Source of the DNA: Paraglaciecola algarum
GTDB taxonomy: Bacteria; Pseudomonadota; Gammaproteobacteria; Enterobacterales; Alteromonadaceae
Assembly (NCBI RefSeq): GCF_021532655.1
Contig: NZ_JAKGAS010000006.1
Span: 124,001 to 188,000, forward strand
DNA: 64,000 nucleotides
Direction of reading: 5' to 3'
Part shown: one piece after another, positions 54,737-63,602 of the stretch
How positions within the stretch are numbered: position 1 is the first letter of the stretch
Layout: each line of letters starts with the position of its first letter
The notes under the pieces: generated by a model
Database searches by the model: none
What the model saw: only the letters and a program-made list of their open reading frames with translations
Told to the model about the DNA's origin: nothing
Program-made: the position numbers and the translations under genes

Positions 54737-56410
54737 TTAGGAATTACTAAATTGTAGTAATTCTTTAGCATTGGCTATTGCCGACGCAGTTAAGGTGTCT
54801 CCAGCTAATAGACGTGCTAACTCTTCAATTCGTTCACTTTCTTGTAAATTAATCATGTGAGTTTCTGTGGTTTTTTTGTCGCTAAACTTAGTTACAAACA
54901 TTTGGTTGTGGGCTCTAGCAGCTACTTGAGGCAAGTGAGTCACACAAATTACTTGGCAGGTTTCGCCTAATTTTCTGAGTAATTCTCCAACGATTGAGGC
55001 TGTTGAACCACTGATCCCACTATCTACTTCATCAAAAATCATAGTGGCAACCTGATTATTACTAGAGCTAATCACTTGAATGGCTAAACCTATACGGGAA
55101 AGTTCTCCACCAGACACCACCTTTTCAAGTTTATCCAGTGCTTGACCTTTATTGGTAGAAACTAAAAAGTGAATTTTATCTAGGCCTGTTTTATTAGGTG
55201 TTCCTTGTTCGTCATACTCAACTGAAATAGTAAAATTAGCCTCTGACATATTCATTTTGTGAATATGTTTTTCTACTTGTTTAGCAAAGAGTTTTGCAGA
55301 TTTTTTACGAGATTCAGATAACTTTTTAGCGGTCAATCGATAATTATCTTCTACTGTTTGTAATTGTTGCTTTAACTCATCAAGTAAAGTGTCATCCTGA
55401 CGTAAATCTTTGAACTCCAATGCTAATTCTTGATGAAAGTCATATAAATCTTCTGCTTTTACGCTGTGCTTTCGAGCCAAATCTAGAGCTTGTGAGTATC
55501 GGGCCTCAACATTTTGCATGCGCATAGGGTCAATTTCTAGTTGTTCGCAGTAAGCGCGTAATTCACTAGCCGCTTCGTCAATTTGAATGCTCGCTTCAGT
55601 TAACATTGAAATAATTGGGGTCAGACTAGCGTCATGCTCTTGCAATTCGGTTAAACGATCAACACTGTTTTGCACGGCAGATAAAGCATTGAATTCTTCT
55701 GCTTCATATAATTGATGAAAGCTAATTTGGCTTTGTTCTAACAAACTTTGACTATGACTTAATTTTTTATGCTCTATTTCTAATTCAACAAATTCGTTTT
55801 CTGCTAAAGAAAATTCATCTAACTCTACTATCTGATAAGACAAAAGTTGCCGTCTGTCATCTCTTTGCTGTTGGCCTGCCAATAACTCTTGATATTGCTT
55901 TTGTTGATCTTTAAGGGTTTGATAACTCTTATTCACTGCATCTAATAATTTATGGTGTTCAGCATATTGATCTAACAAAACAAGTTGCTGATCATTTTTT
56001 AAAATTTGTTGGTGGGCGTGTTGGCCATGAATACTGAGTAAATACTGGCCTAGACTTTTTAATTGTTGTAGTGGAACAGGGGAGCCGTTGATAAAGGCTT
56101 TAGAGCGGCCTTCAGATGAAACTATACGCCGAATCAATACTTCGTTTTCATCAGCTAATTCGTGTTCATTTAACCAAGTTAATGCAGCCGGTAGTTGTTT
56201 AACGTCGAAACCCGCTGTGACTTCAGCTTTATCCGCTCCTTTGCGCACCATACCACTATCTGCACGCTCACCTAAACATAAACCTAGGGCATCGACTGAA
56301 ATAGACTTACCAGCGCCAGTTTCGCCCGTTATGGCAGTCATGCCATGTTTAAAATCAATGTCTAATGTTTTTACTACCGCAAAGTTTCTAATAGATAAGT
56401 GAGTCAGCAT
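54737..56410 (-). CDS. recN: DNA repair ATPase RecN
   Basis: 557 residues, full length. SMC-like protein with N-terminal Walker A (AITGETGAGKSISVDALGLC), two coiled-coil arms (about 150-370), signature GGELSRIGLAIQ and Walker B (TMIFDEVDSGISG). It acts in recombinational repair of double-strand breaks. A perfect CTGT-N8-ACAG LexA box lies 15 bp before its ATG, so it is SOS-induced. Confidence 0.94.
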   Translation of the reverse strand: MLTHLSIRNFAVVKTLDIDFKHGMTAITGETGAGKSISVDALGLCLGERADSGMVRKGADKAEVTAGFDVKQLPAALTWLNEHELADENEVLIRRIVSSEGRSKAFINGSPVPLQQLKSLGQYLLSIHGQHAHQQILKNDQQLVLLDQYAEHHKLLDAVNKSYQTLKDQQKQYQELLAGQQQRDDRRQLLSYQIVELDEFSLAENEFVELEIEHKKLSHSQSLLEQSQISFHQLYEAEEFNALSAVQNSVDRLTELQEHDASLTPIISMLTEASIQIDEAASELRAYCEQLEIDPMRMQNVEARYSQALDLARKHSVKAEDLYDFHQELALEFKDLRQDDTLLDELKQQLQTVEDNYRLTAKKLSESRKKSAKLFAKQVEKHIHKMNMSEANFTISVEYDEQGTPNKTGLDKIHFLVSTNKGQALDKLEKVVSGGELSRIGLAIQVISSSNNQVATMIFDEVDSGISGSTASIVGELLRKLGETCQVICVTHLPQVAARAHNQMFVTKFSDKKTTETHMINLQESERIEELARLLAGDTLTASAIANAKELLQFSNS

Positions 56411-56424
56411 AGGAATATCTACAC

Positions 56425-56440
56425 CTGTTTAATTATACAG
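56425..56440 (-). promoter_or_regulatory. LexA (SOS) box of recN
   Basis: Perfect palindromic ends CTGT-N8-ACAG with an AT-only core, 15 bp upstream of the recN start at 56410. This matches the gammaproteobacterial LexA consensus, and recN is a classical SOS gene. Confidence 0.85.
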
Positions 56441-56495
56441 TGGTGTAAATATAACCATGCATTTAGATTATGTCTAGCGTTAATCTAACAAAGTG

Positions 56496-57371
56496 TTAGT
56501 AAAGTTTGCTGCCCCAGCCAAGTTTGGTTCTTAATACATTAAAGTAGTTGTAACCAATTGGGTGGATCAAAGATAACTTAGCTGAGTTTTTCCTAATGAT
56601 TACCTCATCACCTGGCAATACCGTTAACACAATATGGCTGTCGCAACTCACTTGTAAATTATCTTTGTTTGCTGGTGATACCTTAAGTTTTACTGTGCTA
56701 TTTGCATCCACCACAATTGGGCGGCTACTTAATGTATGGGGGAACATAGGCACTAAAGTCAGTGCATCTAATGTGGGAGTAAGGATTGGACCTCCACCAG
56801 ATAACGAATATGCAGTGGAGCCAGTAGGCGTGGCCACAATAAGCCCGTCAGAACGTTGACTGAAAACAAAGTGATCATCTAAATGCACTTCAAATTCCAT
56901 CATGTGGGCCACTTTTCCATGGTGCATAACTACTTCGTTTACCGCAGAGTTTTTACTTTGTAACTGGCCGTTTCGATAAACTTCTACAGTCAATAAAAAT
57001 CGTTGTTCAAACTGACCATTACCATTAAATATGCTGTCTAGTTGAGTTTCAAAGTCTTCTGGATTGATATCTGTTAAAAAACCTAAGTTGCCTCGGTTTA
57101 TACCAACCACTGCCACATTGTGTTCAGCTAATACTCTTGCTGCGCCCAACATATTGCCGTCGCCACCAACCACTATCGCTAAATCGGCTTGTTTGCCTAA
57201 GGTTTCAATATCTACGGATTCAAAACCATTTGAATCTAATTTATCGGCAGTACTTTGTTCCACCAATACTCGACAACCAAGTTTAGCTAAATAAACAATT
57301 AATGCTTTAAAGCTTAAATTTGCATCGTGATGGGCTTGTTTGCCGATTAAACCAACTGTTTTAAATTCCAT
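56496..57371 (-). CDS. nadK: NAD kinase
   Basis: 291 residues, full length. The motifs are [15 protein letters not shown] (GGDG, ATP/NAD site), [11 protein letters not shown], the NE motif in VNEVVMHHG, and [15 protein letters not shown]. It phosphorylates NAD to NADP in the cytoplasm. It lies 85 bp upstream of recN on the same strand and is divergent from nagZ. Confidence 0.94.
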   Translation of the reverse strand: MEFKTVGLIGKQAHHDANLSFKALIVYLAKLGCRVLVEQSTADKLDSNGFESVDIETLGKQADLAIVVGGDGNMLGAARVLAEHNVAVVGINRGNLGFLTDINPEDFETQLDSIFNGNGQFEQRFLLTVEVYRNGQLQSKNSAVNEVVMHHGKVAHMMEFEVHLDDHFVFSQRSDGLIVATPTGSTAYSLSGGGPILTPTLDALTLVPMFPHTLSSRPIVVDANSTVKLKVSPANKDNLQVSCDSHIVLTVLPGDEVIIRKNSAKLSLIHPIGYNYFNVLRTKLGWGSKLY

Positions 57372-57533
57372 ACAACAACATAAAAAATTTGGGTAGTGGG
57401 CTAGTATAACCAGCGCTTGTTATCAAAGTCATTTGTTTTACTAAAAATGCTGACTCTTTTCAGTTTTAGATTGACTGTTGGAATTGAATATTCATATGAT
57501 CATTTAACACTTTTAGAACTAGGGCTGACCTGA

Positions 57534-58547
57534 ATGGGGCCAATAATGTTAGACGTGGCAGGCTACGAGCTGTCACCAGAAGAGATTGAAATCTTAGACC
57601 ATCCATTAGTCGGGGGGCTTATTTTATTTTCCCGCAATTATCACGACCAAAATCAACTAAAAGATCTAGTAAAACACATTCGTATGGTTACGCGTAATGA
57701 TATTGTAATTGCTGTAGATCACGAGGGTGGGAGGGTACAGAGATTTAGACAAGATTTTAGTAAAATTCCTGCTATGGGTAAAATTGACCAAGTTTGTCGT
57801 GAAAAAAGTTTAATTTCTACTGACGTCAGCCAGCAATTAGGCTGGTTAATGGCCTCTGAAGTGCAAGCTTTTGATATCGACATTAGCTTTGCACCAGTAC
57901 TTGATATCAATGGTATATCTCAAGTGATTGGTGATCGCGGATTTCATCAACAGCCTGAAAAAATTGTGCAACTAGCCAGTAGTTTTATAAAGGGCATGCA
58001 CCAAGCTGGCATGAAAGCCACAGGTAAACATTTTCCCGGGCATGGCAATGTTTTAGAAGATTCGCACATTGCCATGCCAGTTGATGAAAGGTCTAAACAA
58101 GAAATATTTGCTTTGGATATGGCTATTTTTAAACAGATACATCAACAAGGTTTATTAGATGCAGTAATGCCTGCCCACGTGATTTATCCAGAAGTAGATG
58201 ATTTACCCGCAGGGTTTTCGCAAAAATGGATAAAACATATCCTTCGCCAAGATCTAGCATTTGACGGCGTGGTGTTTTCTGATGATCTATCTATGCAAGG
58301 CGCTGTGCAAATGGGTGACATAGTGCAAAGAGCTGAAATAGCGTTAGAGGCAGGTTGTGACATGGTGTTAGTGTGTAACGATGCTAAGGGCGCTATGCAA
58401 GTGATTGATGGTTTAGCCAGTGACTTACCTCAGGCGACACGGGCAAAGGGTTTACGTAAAGCAAATAATTTTGACTTTACTTCTTTGCAGAAATTAACTG
58501 AATATACTCAAGCCCAAAAAACTTTAGAGCACTTTTATGCAGGCTAA
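57534..58547 (+). CDS. nagZ: Beta-N-acetylhexosaminidase NagZ (GH3)
   Basis: 337 residues, the single-domain GH3 length of NagZ. Features are VAVDHEGGRVQRFR-like segment, KHFPGHGNVLEDSH (substrate and acid/base loop His), and the nucleophile Asp in VVFSDDLSMQGA. It has no signal peptide. It removes GlcNAc from muropeptides in cytoplasmic peptidoglycan recycling. It overlaps the transporter gene by 11 bp. Confidence 0.92.
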   Translation: MGPIMLDVAGYELSPEEIEILDHPLVGGLILFSRNYHDQNQLKDLVKHIRMVTRNDIVIAVDHEGGRVQRFRQDFSKIPAMGKIDQVCREKSLISTDVSQQLGWLMASEVQAFDIDISFAPVLDINGISQVIGDRGFHQQPEKIVQLASSFIKGMHQAGMKATGKHFPGHGNVLEDSHIAMPVDERSKQEIFALDMAIFKQIHQQGLLDAVMPAHVIYPEVDDLPAGFSQKWIKHILRQDLAFDGVVFSDDLSMQGAVQMGDIVQRAEIALEAGCDMVLVCNDAKGAMQVIDGLASDLPQATRAKGLRKANNFDFTSLQKLTEYTQAQKTLEHFYAG

Positions 58548-59955
58548 TACTAAGTTAATTTTACTATCAGCCATAAGTGCTATAGGTCTGTATCTTGTAC
58601 TTAGCTTTTACGGCAATAATCAGGCGGTTAGCGCCACTGCGGCCATCACTTTGTTTACGGCTATGTTGTGGGTGACCGAAGCTATACCCATTCCAGTGAC
58701 CTCTTTAATTCCTTTTTTGGCGTTTCCTATGGCTGGAGTCATCAGCCATAAAGAAGCGGCATCTGCCCTAGGCAGCCATGTAATTATTTTGTTGATGGGG
58801 GCTTTTATGTTGTCTAAAGCCCTGGAAAAATCTAATGTGCATAGTCGTTTAGCCTATTATTTAGTGAATATTACGGGGGGTAAAAGCGCTAAACGTTTAG
58901 TTCTAGGTTTTATGTTAACTGCTGCAATTTTAAGTATGTGGATCTCCAATTCAGCCACCACCTTAATGTTATTGCCCATTACTTTGGCTGTTTTACAACA
59001 TGTAAAAGATCCCAAATTAACCATAGCCATGTTATTAGGCATTGCTTATGCGGCTAGTTTAGGGGGCGTTGGTACACCGGTAGGGACACCACCAAACATT
59101 ATCTTTATGAGTGTGTATGTGGAAACTCAAGGTAAAGGAATCAGTTTTGTTGAATGGATGAAAACCGGCGTACCTATTGTGGTGATTGGTATTCCCATCA
59201 TAGCTTGGTGGTTAACCCGTGGGCTAGAGAATACACAAGAATATGTTTTGCCTAAATCAGGCCAATGGCAGCCCGCAGAAAAGCGGGTATTAAGTGTATT
59301 TTTACTTGTTGCTTTGGCTTGGATGACCCGACCTTATTGGACGCAGTGGTTAAATCTCACTTCAATTGGCGATAGTACCATTGCTTTAACAGGTGTGGTG
59401 TTAATGTTTATGATCCCTAATGGTAATAAGCCCGAGGTGGTTGACACCTCAGACGAAAAGTTTGGCGAGTCAGCTAAAAAGGCTGATTCGAATAAGTTAT
59501 TAGACTGGCAAACAGCTGTGTCTATTCCTTGGGGCATGTTGTTATTATTTGCCGGTGGTATTTGTATCGCTAAAGCGTTTGCAGCGTCTGGTTTAAGCTC
59601 ACAAATGGGGGATGCTTTATCAGGGTTATCTTCGTTACCTGTTCCTTTATTGATTTTATCTATTTGTTTGTTTGTGACATTTTTAACTGAAATCACCTCA
59701 AACACCGCCACCGCCACTTTGTTAATGCCAATACTTGCCGCAGCTGGCATGGCTGCAGGCATTGATCCCGCTTTGATCATGATGCCAGCAGCCATCAGCG
59801 CCAGTTGTGCTTTTATGTTGCCAGTGGCCACCGCACCCAATGCCATAGTGTATGGTATGGATAAATTCAGTATTAAAACCATGGCACGAGAAGGTTTTGC
59901 CTTAAATGTGATAATAGCGTTTGTGGTGACAGGAGTGAGTTATCTGACTTTGTGA
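58537..59955 (+). CDS. DASS-family (SLC13) sodium/anion symporter
   Basis: 472 residues, about 11-12 hydrophobic segments. Family signatures are WVTEAIPIPVTSLIPFL, WISNSATTLMLLPI (SNT motif), GGVGTPVGTPPNIIFMS, TEITSNTATATLLMPIL (second SNT) and MLPVATAPNAIVYG. It is a sodium-coupled importer of dicarboxylates or sulfate-type divalent anions; the exact substrate is not evident. Translation may be coupled to nagZ through the overlap. Confidence 0.88.
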   Translation: MQANTKLILLSAISAIGLYLVLSFYGNNQAVSATAAITLFTAMLWVTEAIPIPVTSLIPFLAFPMAGVISHKEAASALGSHVIILLMGAFMLSKALEKSNVHSRLAYYLVNITGGKSAKRLVLGFMLTAAILSMWISNSATTLMLLPITLAVLQHVKDPKLTIAMLLGIAYAASLGGVGTPVGTPPNIIFMSVYVETQGKGISFVEWMKTGVPIVVIGIPIIAWWLTRGLENTQEYVLPKSGQWQPAEKRVLSVFLLVALAWMTRPYWTQWLNLTSIGDSTIALTGVVLMFMIPNGNKPEVVDTSDEKFGESAKKADSNKLLDWQTAVSIPWGMLLLFAGGICIAKAFAASGLSSQMGDALSGLSSLPVPLLILSICLFVTFLTEITSNTATATLLMPILAAAGMAAGIDPALIMMPAAISASCAFMLPVATAPNAIVYGMDKFSIKTMAREGFALNVIIAFVVTGVSYLTL

Positions 59956-60524
59956 TTACGTTATTTCGCTATGCTCAACTTTATTCACTACGTTCACCAA
60001 GCATTCGCAAGCTCATTAAGAGCATGCGTTTCGCACACAAAGCATCGCTTCGCGATAGGGCATTCACTGCGTTCACCGCAATCCATTGCGGACTTTCACC
60101 CTGCATCCCTGCAGGGCGATTTACTTTTGTTATGAAATACATCCCTATATTTCACCCTACGGGCCAGCTAAAGCTGTTCCATTTTTATCCCGTATAAATT
60201 GGTCAACAGCAGCAAAAAGTAAACAAAAAGTGCCGCGCTCCAACAATGCTCTTAATCTAATTTTGAATTCAATTAAGCAGGCCGCTTTTAGCCGTTCCCG
60301 ACGGCCAAAAGCTCAATTGGCTATCCATGCCAATTGACCCACTTAATTGAATACAAAATCAGCGAGCCTTGATTCGCGGATATGTCAAAACTATTGACGT
60401 ACCCAATATTTCTTTAAGTAGTAATGTGTTAGCTAATTTGCTACAAGTTACCCACATATGAAAATACGTAATATGTAAAAGAAATTTAAACATCTAGTGT
60501 GCAATTAAATTAATAATCATAAAA
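59956..60524. repeat. Palindrome-rich intergenic repeat, left part
   Basis: No credible gene. The stretch is a mosaic of short palindromes (TCGCTTCGCGA, GCAATCCATTGC, CTGCATCCCTGCAG, CAGCTAAAGCTG). Reading frames at 59952 and 60086 cover them, but they have repeat-like composition and no family features. This looks like a dispersed repeat of Alteromonadales type. A 30-base part recurs inverted at 61545. Confidence 0.5.
60061..60090 (+). repeat. Inverted repeat, left copy
   Basis: The 30 bases at 60061-60090 are the reverse complement of 61545-61574 with one mismatch (29/30). The two copies flank the interrupted gene at 60525-61172. Confidence 0.8.
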
Positions 60525-61172
60525 ATGGAGTTTGAAGTGAAAGTTCAGTTAGCACCCAAAGAAGCTTTAGCGTTATCTAAAGCTAATATTTCCAAGGTCA
60601 TTAAATATTTAGGTGAGCAAACTTTTACTGAAGATAATAATGCTAAATTGATGATTTTAAAAAATATAGTACGAGAACTTGATGTATTGGAATTATCAAT
60701 TGATGACCTAGAGTATGCGAGCTTGCATACTCGAAACATATTTGAACTATACCTTATCCTCACTCACATAAATTCTAATCAAAAGGCGTTAGAATGTTAG
60801 TATGGGCAGGTTCATAAAGATTCTGAGCAAGTTAGAAGTGGATTTAGAAAATTTCTAGTTAAGAAAGGTTTAGATACAACATCGCTAGATGAAGTGAAAC
60901 AGTTTGAAGATACTGCCCTAGAAAACAGCCCATACACTTCACAAAGAAATTTCAATATTCGAAACCTTGCTATAGCTCATGGTTATGAAGAAGATTATGA
61001 CTTCGTTTATAAGTTAAGTTCAAAGTTAATTCACCCATCTTCAATTAAGGTTAATTTTTATGAATCGTTTATTGAAAATGATAAATACCTTACTGTTATT
61101 ATTGGAACTGCAATGTACTTTGGTCAAAAGGCTGAAAGTCTTGCTCAAGAAATAAGTATTGAATCAGTTTAA
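60525..61172 (+). pseudogene. HEPN/DUF5677-like protein interrupted by an in-frame amber codon
   Basis: Two frames, 60525-60800 and 60894-61172, are in the same phase. The sequence between them reads on without another stop (YGQVHKDSEQVRSGFRKFLV), so this is one gene of 215 codons plus a single TAG at 60798. Helical composition, the SLHTRNIFELYLILTHI stretch and YKLSSKLIHPSS near the C-terminus recall DUF5677/HEPN-like proteins, some of which sit in defence or toxin loci; this call is tentative. The rest of the frame is clean, so the nonsense change is recent, or the stop is read through. Confidence 0.6.
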
Positions 61173-61544
61173 GATGGCTATCAAATTTGGCAGAAACCAG
61201 TGGGATGGGAGTCTTTGAAATAACTGTAGTTGGGTAGGAATGCTTTTGATTTCCCCGTGACTACAAATTCCCTATTCAATAATTGGCTTGTCAGATGGGA
61301 AGACATTGATGTCTGACCAAGGCAATCTTTTATAGCTGGGAGCGGCTTATTGCCGGTCTGACATTAAAGACAATTATTTAATGGTTTAGACAAAAGTTTC
61401 TGGAAAACTTTTGAACAGCTTTAGCTGGTTCAAGTAGGGCATGGAAAGCCCGAAATAAATTTGTCCGGAGCAGAGACTTTCTTGGTTACTTATTTTGTCG
61501 TTTGAAAAGAAGTAACTGGTGCAACAGGGATGTTGTATCAAAAA

Positions 61545-61574
61545 CGCAATGGATTGCGGTGAACGTAGTGAATG
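61545..61574 (-). repeat. Inverted repeat, right copy
   Basis: Reverse complement of 60061-60090 with one mismatch. Together they bracket a 1.45-kb segment with an amber-interrupted gene. Confidence 0.8.
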
Positions 61575-61595
61575 TTTTGTGAGCGAAGCTCATAC

Positions 61596-61625
61596 AAAAG
61601 CGCAGCTTTTGACTACTGCGCTTTT
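61596..61625 (-). terminator. Terminator of the YiaA/B gene
   Basis: A 10-bp perfect stem (AAAAGCGCAG/CTGCGCTTTT) with 10-nt loop, 21 bp beyond the stop of the minus-strand gene ending at 61646. The left arm can also fold with the loop (CAAAAGC/GCTTTTG). Confidence 0.6.
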
Positions 61626-61645
61626 ATAAATTAAATAATAGAAGT

Positions 61646-62101
61646 TTACTTCTCGACTATTTTTTCTTCTTCCACATCATTCGACAATGATGTCGATGTC
61701 TCAACATCTTCAACAAACCCTTGTTTATCCCTTACATTTTTTTGCACAGACACTGCTGCAAACAAACTCAACACATACGCCATGGCGAAGAAGCCTTTTT
61801 CGCTTAATAATAAATCAGCATTGATAAGCCCTATGGTTAACAAGGCTATGGCAAAGCCTGATGATACCCAAGCTAATATGTAATAAATTTTCGATGTGGT
61901 AATGCCTTCTAAGGTGTCTCGAATGGTTTTTTGTAGCGACACCATAGAGAACAATCCGTATAAAATGATGGCTAGGTAATAACCTTTTTCGTTAAGTGCC
62001 ATATCGGCGTTAAATAGGCCAATGCCATATGCACCAGCGCCTATGATTAAGGCTGCGATTGAAGCGATTGAGTAAGACTTTGTTGGTGCTTGAATATTCA
62101 T
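61646..62101 (-). CDS. YiaA/YiaB-family inner-membrane protein
   Basis: 151 residues with two repeats of a two-helix YiaA/B-type unit: IAALIIGAGAYGIGLFNADM with GYYLAIILYGLFSMVSLQKT, and AIALLTIGLINADLLLSEKG with FFAMAYVLSLFAAVSVQKNV. Four transmembrane helices are followed by an acidic Ser/Glu tail (VEDVETSTSLSNDVEEE). The function is unknown. It is preceded by the DUF2145 gene on the same strand. Confidence 0.85.
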   Translation of the reverse strand: MNIQAPTKSYSIASIAALIIGAGAYGIGLFNADMALNEKGYYLAIILYGLFSMVSLQKTIRDTLEGITTSKIYYILAWVSSGFAIALLTIGLINADLLLSEKGFFAMAYVLSLFAAVSVQKNVRDKQGFVEDVETSTSLSNDVEEEKIVEK

Positions 62102-62181
62102 AATGATCCCTTTGAATTAAATTGTTTAGATACTAGGTTAAGTAGAATGGCTTTTGTGAAATAGCTATCTGTAGTAAATAC

Positions 62182-62976
62182 CTAAATAGCCACGGCTCGC
62201 TGCGCTGAATAAAACTCTACCGCCTTGTGTACTAACTGGTATTTAGCTAAGTATCGATTGATTGAGCTAAAGGTTGCGGTTGCCACTTTTCTAGGATGAT
62301 CTTTAGTTGTGACGTCTTTCATTAACATAGAGCCAAACATTAATTTTAAGGGATTAGTTTTCACTCTTTGTGGAGTGAAATGGGCTTTAGCATTGGCTTT
62401 TAATTGCTTGATGTTTGTGGTTTGGTAAATGGCTGCATTCAACATATCTAAGGTATGTTCAGTACAGTTTTGAAAGCGGCTATTTAATGGATTAGCGATA
62501 ACTGAATACTTAGGGTTATGTAACTTGGTATTTTTACCTTCTGCAATTAACTTGATTAAGCCTTGTTGAACTTCAGTTGTAGGAATAATGATCCCTGCCT
62601 TTAATTGTTGTGCGCCCCAGAAAAAATCCACTGGGTAATCCATAATAAGTTCACTACGATTGGGTTTATCAGCGTTTTGGTACAAGTTATGAATGGCGTA
62701 ACCTTGTACCGTTTCACCAGTCTCTAACTCAATATTAGAATATACAGCAATAGCGGTATGGGTGTATTTTATGCCTTTAGGTAGTTCTTTTTCGGGTCTG
62801 CCTACGCGGGCAATGATAAACGCTCTGGCACCTTGGGCGGCTGCATATTTTTCCACGTCTTTGGCAAAGGTTTTGATTGTTTCAGGTTCAAATGTGGCTT
62901 TTTCTGCACTTTGACTGCCAGCCCATGCGGTTGGTGATAACAACAATAAAACGACTATTATGGCTTCAATATTCAT
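62182..62976 (-). CDS. DUF2145 secreted protein
   Basis: 264 residues with signal peptide ending AWA. The mature part has the DUF2145 pattern: FIIARVGRPEKELPKGIKYT then HTAIAVYS, YAIHNLYQN, PVDFFWGAQQLKAGIIIPT, and SRFQNCTEHTLDML with Cys. The motif set (His in YTHTAIAV, Asn-Cys-Thr-Glu) resembles a NlpC/P60-like papain fold, but no activity is established. It follows the small His-rich protein by 73 bp on the same strand, possibly as an operon. Confidence 0.75.
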   Translation of the reverse strand: MNIEAIIVVLLLLSPTAWAGSQSAEKATFEPETIKTFAKDVEKYAAAQGARAFIIARVGRPEKELPKGIKYTHTAIAVYSNIELETGETVQGYAIHNLYQNADKPNRSELIMDYPVDFFWGAQQLKAGIIIPTTEVQQGLIKLIAEGKNTKLHNPKYSVIANPLNSRFQNCTEHTLDMLNAAIYQTTNIKQLKANAKAHFTPQRVKTNPLKLMFGSMLMKDVTTKDHPRKVATATFSSINRYLAKYQLVHKAVEFYSAQRAVAI

Positions 62977-63049
62977 CTGTTAGTTCCTTATTTACAGTTA
63001 GTTAGCAGGCAATGATTAACTTGCCTGCAGGCTTGATCAACAACATTTA

Positions 63050-63457
63050 TTAATGAAATTTTTGTTTGGTTTGAATAATGATCATTTGATCTGGTGTAGG
63101 ATCTGCTGTGATAGTGGTTTCGGTGATCACCAAAGGCGCATGTTTGTGCTGGTTGTGTTTTTGTTTATGGGAATGGTCATGACTACTATTTGAATCGACA
63201 ATTGCACTTCCTGTACTAAGGCTGGCTTCGCCTGCATTAACACTTGCCGCGCCAGCTACTACAGCCACACTTCCAGCTACAATTAAAGGCGCTGCAACTA
63301 CTACACTTGCGGCTTTTGCTGTAGACGTCACACCATGTCCCACGGCTAATGCTGAATGTTTACTGGCTTTGCCGCTGTGCTGCACTGAGTCAGCGGCGTT
63401 TACATGTAAAGTGCTTACCGTTAATCCTAATAATAAAACTATCTTAGTTAATTGCAT
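63050..63457 (-). CDS. Small secreted Ala-rich protein with His cluster
   Basis: 135 residues that match no family I recognise. There is a clear signal peptide (MQLTKIVLLLGLTVSTLHVNA), then an Ala/Val-rich hydrophobic stretch (about 48-85) and a His/Lys-rich cluster HDHSHKQKHNQHKH (about 93-106) that could bind metal ions. It is likely co-transcribed with DUF2145, and divergent from the XRE regulator at 63603, which may control it. Confidence 0.65.
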   Translation of the reverse strand: MQLTKIVLLLGLTVSTLHVNAADSVQHSGKASKHSALAVGHGVTSTAKAASVVVAAPLIVAGSVAVVAGAASVNAGEASLSTGSAIVDSNSSHDHSHKQKHNQHKHAPLVITETTITADPTPDQMIIIQTKQKFH

Positions 63458-63602
63458 GAGTATTTCCTTTTGGTTGAGAACGTGATCAAGACTAGATGTA
63501 GGTATTTAATATGTAAACAATGGAGATTTTTGTATACTGGAATTACACTTTTGGTATAGTTAAAATATACTTTTGGTTGTTTTTTAAATGGAATAGAAAA
63601 AT

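Larger units (their letters stand above)
61173..61645. other. Palindrome-rich intergenic repeat, right part
   Basis: No gene. It contains several short dyads (CAAAAGTTT...AAACTTTTG, GTTACTT...AAGTAAC, GGGC...GCCC) typical of dispersed palindromic repeats, the inverted copy of the left repeat, and a terminator-like stem at the end. Confidence 0.5.

Noticed and set aside
59334..59882. Minus-strand 182-codon frame within the DASS transporter
   Set aside because: Antisense shadow of a transporter with clear SNT motifs; sequence mirrors hydrophobic codons.
59952..60337. Two overlapping plus-strand frames after the DASS gene
   Set aside because: They run through palindromic repeat units and lack family features; better explained as non-coding repeat.
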